Positions 5,325-6,262 of a DNA stretch of 6,262 nt are shown here, one piece after another; position 1 is the first letter of the stretch, and each line of letters opens with the position of its first letter. The stretch comes from Nostocaceae cyanobacterium CSSed10_463m (GTDB lineage Bacteria; Cyanobacteriota; Cyanobacteriia; Cyanobacteriales; Nostocaceae). The translations under genes were made by a program, and so were the position numbers. The notes under the pieces were generated by a model. It saw only the letters and a program-made list of their open reading frames with translations, did no database searches and was not told the origin of the DNA. Location of the stretch: NCBI GenBank assembly GCA_003556955.1, contig PWQB01000772.1, forward strand, positions 1 through 6,262, in the 5' to 3' direction.

Positions 5325-6029
5325 TTAACGGAAACCAAACACCTGAAATATGCTTTGGTAGGCAGTTTTGGCAAGTTCTTCAGCTTCGCTTCGTTCTTCT
5401 TTGCTGACAGTTTCGCGCCTTTGTTCCCCGTAATCCTCAAACTTGACCGTTAACTTGCCATTATCAAAAAAGAAAGTTTCCCCGTTATGAGTGCGCTGTA
5501 CAGCTTTGACTTGACCGTTTTCAAACCAGATACTTAAACCATCACCTAATTCCGTGAGAAATTCTGACGCTTTCACAGGCTGACCATTAAGAGTACAGAC
5601 TGAGTAAGTTATATCACCATTAATTTGAGTCTTTGCTTCGCAACCTTGAGTTATTTGTTCCAAGGACTTCATGTTTTGCTCATAGGAACCTTGGAAATTA
5701 GTGTTTTCAGCATTTAACAGACTATCTTCACCGATAATACAATCATCGGGAATACCATCACCATCGTAATCAATGCGAAAATCGTTATCCTGTCCATCAT
5801 TATCACAGTCAATGGGTTGACCAATCACTGTTCCCGATTTCTGAGCAGATTTCTTTTGAACTTGTGCAGTGTTTGTAGAGGCTGGAACGGTTGGGAGTTC
5901 AGTGGGTGGAGATGTGACAGATACATCAGCAGGAATGGGTTGGGCGGAAATTTCAGATTTTTGACAAGCGCCCAACACCATCCCTAGAAAAATCAACGTT
6001 ATTAACTGTATTCTTGACACATTGACCAT
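5325..6029 (-). CDS. Lipoprotein with Asp-rich calcium-binding-like motif, unknown function
   Basis: From the ATG at 6029 the product is 234 residues. A GTG at 6047 in the same frame would add six residues (VGHRK region). I prefer the ATG because it gives a compact signal peptide (MVNVSRIQ, then a hydrophobic stretch) ending in the lipobox VLGAC, with the lipidated cysteine at residue 22; neither start has a good Shine-Dalgarno. After processing it should be membrane-anchored on the periplasmic side. A Pro/Thr/Ser-rich linker follows (about 30-65). Next is an Asp-rich block with paired DxDxDG-like loops (DCDNDGQDND, 74-83; DYDGDGIPDDC, 87-97), flanked by two cysteines. It resembles thrombospondin type-3 or EF-hand-like calcium loops. 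The C-terminal half has two more cysteines (130, 145), NGQ/NGE turns suggestive of a beta-rich fold, and a charged helix (KEERSEAEELAK). No enzyme motif is visible. Confidence 0.75.
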   Translation of the reverse strand: MVNVSRIQLITLIFLGMVLGACQKSEISAQPIPADVSVTSPPTELPTVPASTNTAQVQKKSAQKSGTVIGQPIDCDNDGQDNDFRIDYDGDGIPDDCIIGEDSLLNAENTNFQGSYEQNMKSLEQITQGCEAKTQINGDITYSVCTLNGQPVKASEFLTELGDGLSIWFENGQVKAVQRTHNGETFFFDNGKLTVKFEDYGEQRRETVSKEERSEAEELAKTAYQSIFQVFGFR

Positions 6030-6142
6030 TTTTCGATGCCCAACCACTGTTTTTAGGTGAATAATTGCTACGTGTTTTATTATTCCCTATTCACAGTCAA
6101 GAAATCCGGGTATAGCAGTTTTCATATATTTGAACCACATCC

Positions 6143-6158
6143 AATACTGTTCGGTTAA
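6143..6158 (+). repeat. Copy of the AATACTGTTCGGTTAA element end
   Basis: AATACTGTTCGGTTAA is identical to 16 bases of the right inverted end of the element at 3063-3153 (complement of 3137-3152). The identity extends upstream as CCAATAC in both places. It probably marks the end of another member of the same mobile family; its partner end, if any, is not within the window. Confidence 0.55.
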
Positions 6159-6176
6159 CGATATTTGCACATTGGA

Positions 6177-6251
6177 GATCCCCCTAAATCCCCCTTAAGA
6201 AGGGGGACTTTGAGGACTTTAGCCCCCCTTTTCAAGGGGGGTTGGGGGGAT
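6177..6251. repeat. Double-hairpin dispersed repeat with C-run and G-run arms
   Basis: Two perfect hairpins lie in tandem: CCCCCTT/AAGGGGG with loop AAG (6190-6206), and CCCCCCTT/AAGGGGGG with loop TTC (6223-6241). Outer arms ATCCCCC (6178-6184) and GGGGGGAT (6244-6251) also pair, so the whole block can fold as a larger nested structure. It has no coding potential. From memory, such ATCCCCCTAAATCCCCCTT blocks are very common between genes in Nostocales. Confidence 0.75.
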
Positions 6252-6262
6252 TGCCTACGGCA

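Larger units (their letters stand above)
6030..6262. other. Upstream region of the lipoprotein gene and window-end repeat
   Basis: The 233 bases left of the window end contain no supported gene. On the minus strand a TTGACT (-35-like) is present upstream of the lipoprotein gene, but no -10 box at proper spacing follows it, so I do not call a promoter. The distal part is occupied by the repeats listed separately at 6143-6158 and 6177-6251. Confidence 0.5.

Noticed and set aside
5213..5440. A 75-codon minus-strand open frame between the lipoprotein gene and cysH
   Set aside because: It overlaps the lipoprotein C-terminus in another frame and runs into the cysH start region; its product looks like random translation.
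6030..6047. GTG at 6047 as the lipoprotein start
   Set aside because: It adds only six residues, has no Shine-Dalgarno, and the ATG at 6029 already gives a complete lipoprotein signal peptide. It remains possible.
6177..6251. Tandem hairpins as a CRISPR array or tRNA-like structure
   Set aside because: There are only two hairpins with different stems, no regular spacers and no cloverleaf; the block fits a dispersed palindromic repeat.

Overview
The window looks like chromosomal DNA of a filamentous, Nostoc/Anabaena-type cyanobacterium. The evidence is a chlorophyll-synthesis methyltransferase gene (chlM) at the left edge, a cysH gene of the iron-sulfur type, moderate-to-low GC content, and intergenic spaces full of short palindromic repeats of the kind scattered through Nostocales genomes. 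The species cannot be named from the sequence alone.

Layout from left to right: (1) 1-472, minus strand, the N-terminal two thirds of chlM, cut by the window edge. (2) 473-930, a 458-base divergent intergenic region with a good sigma-70-like promoter (788-816) pointing to the next gene. (3) 931-3009, plus strand, a 692-residue CPA2-family cation:proton antiporter with two C-terminal universal-stress-protein-like domains. (4) 3010-3320, a convergent intergenic region filled with repeats. A ~91-bp MITE-like element carrying a perfect 30-bp palindrome sits inside an older dispersed repeat. (5) 3321-4199, minus strand, an unrecognised 292-residue protein with about eight membrane segments. (6) 4200-4484, a tandem 14-bp dyad repeat just upstream of that gene, then a 144-bp MITE-like element with long imperfect inverted ends. 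(7) 4485-5219, minus strand, cysH, assimilatory (P)APS reductase. (8) 5325-6029, minus strand, a lipoprotein with a calcium-binding-like Asp-rich motif. (9) 6030-6262, intergenic, ending in another dispersed double-hairpin repeat.

The genes do not form an obvious pathway. chlM serves pigment synthesis, the antiporter serves ion or pH homeostasis, and cysH serves sulfate assimilation; the lipoprotein and the membrane protein have no assigned role. cysH and the lipoprotein gene are co-oriented 105 bases apart and could be co-transcribed. I found no clear new multi-gene system. The most informative structures are the nested repeats and the fact that two same-orientation copies of one repeat family bracket the orphan membrane-protein gene, which suggests that this gene is a mobile or recently acquired segment.
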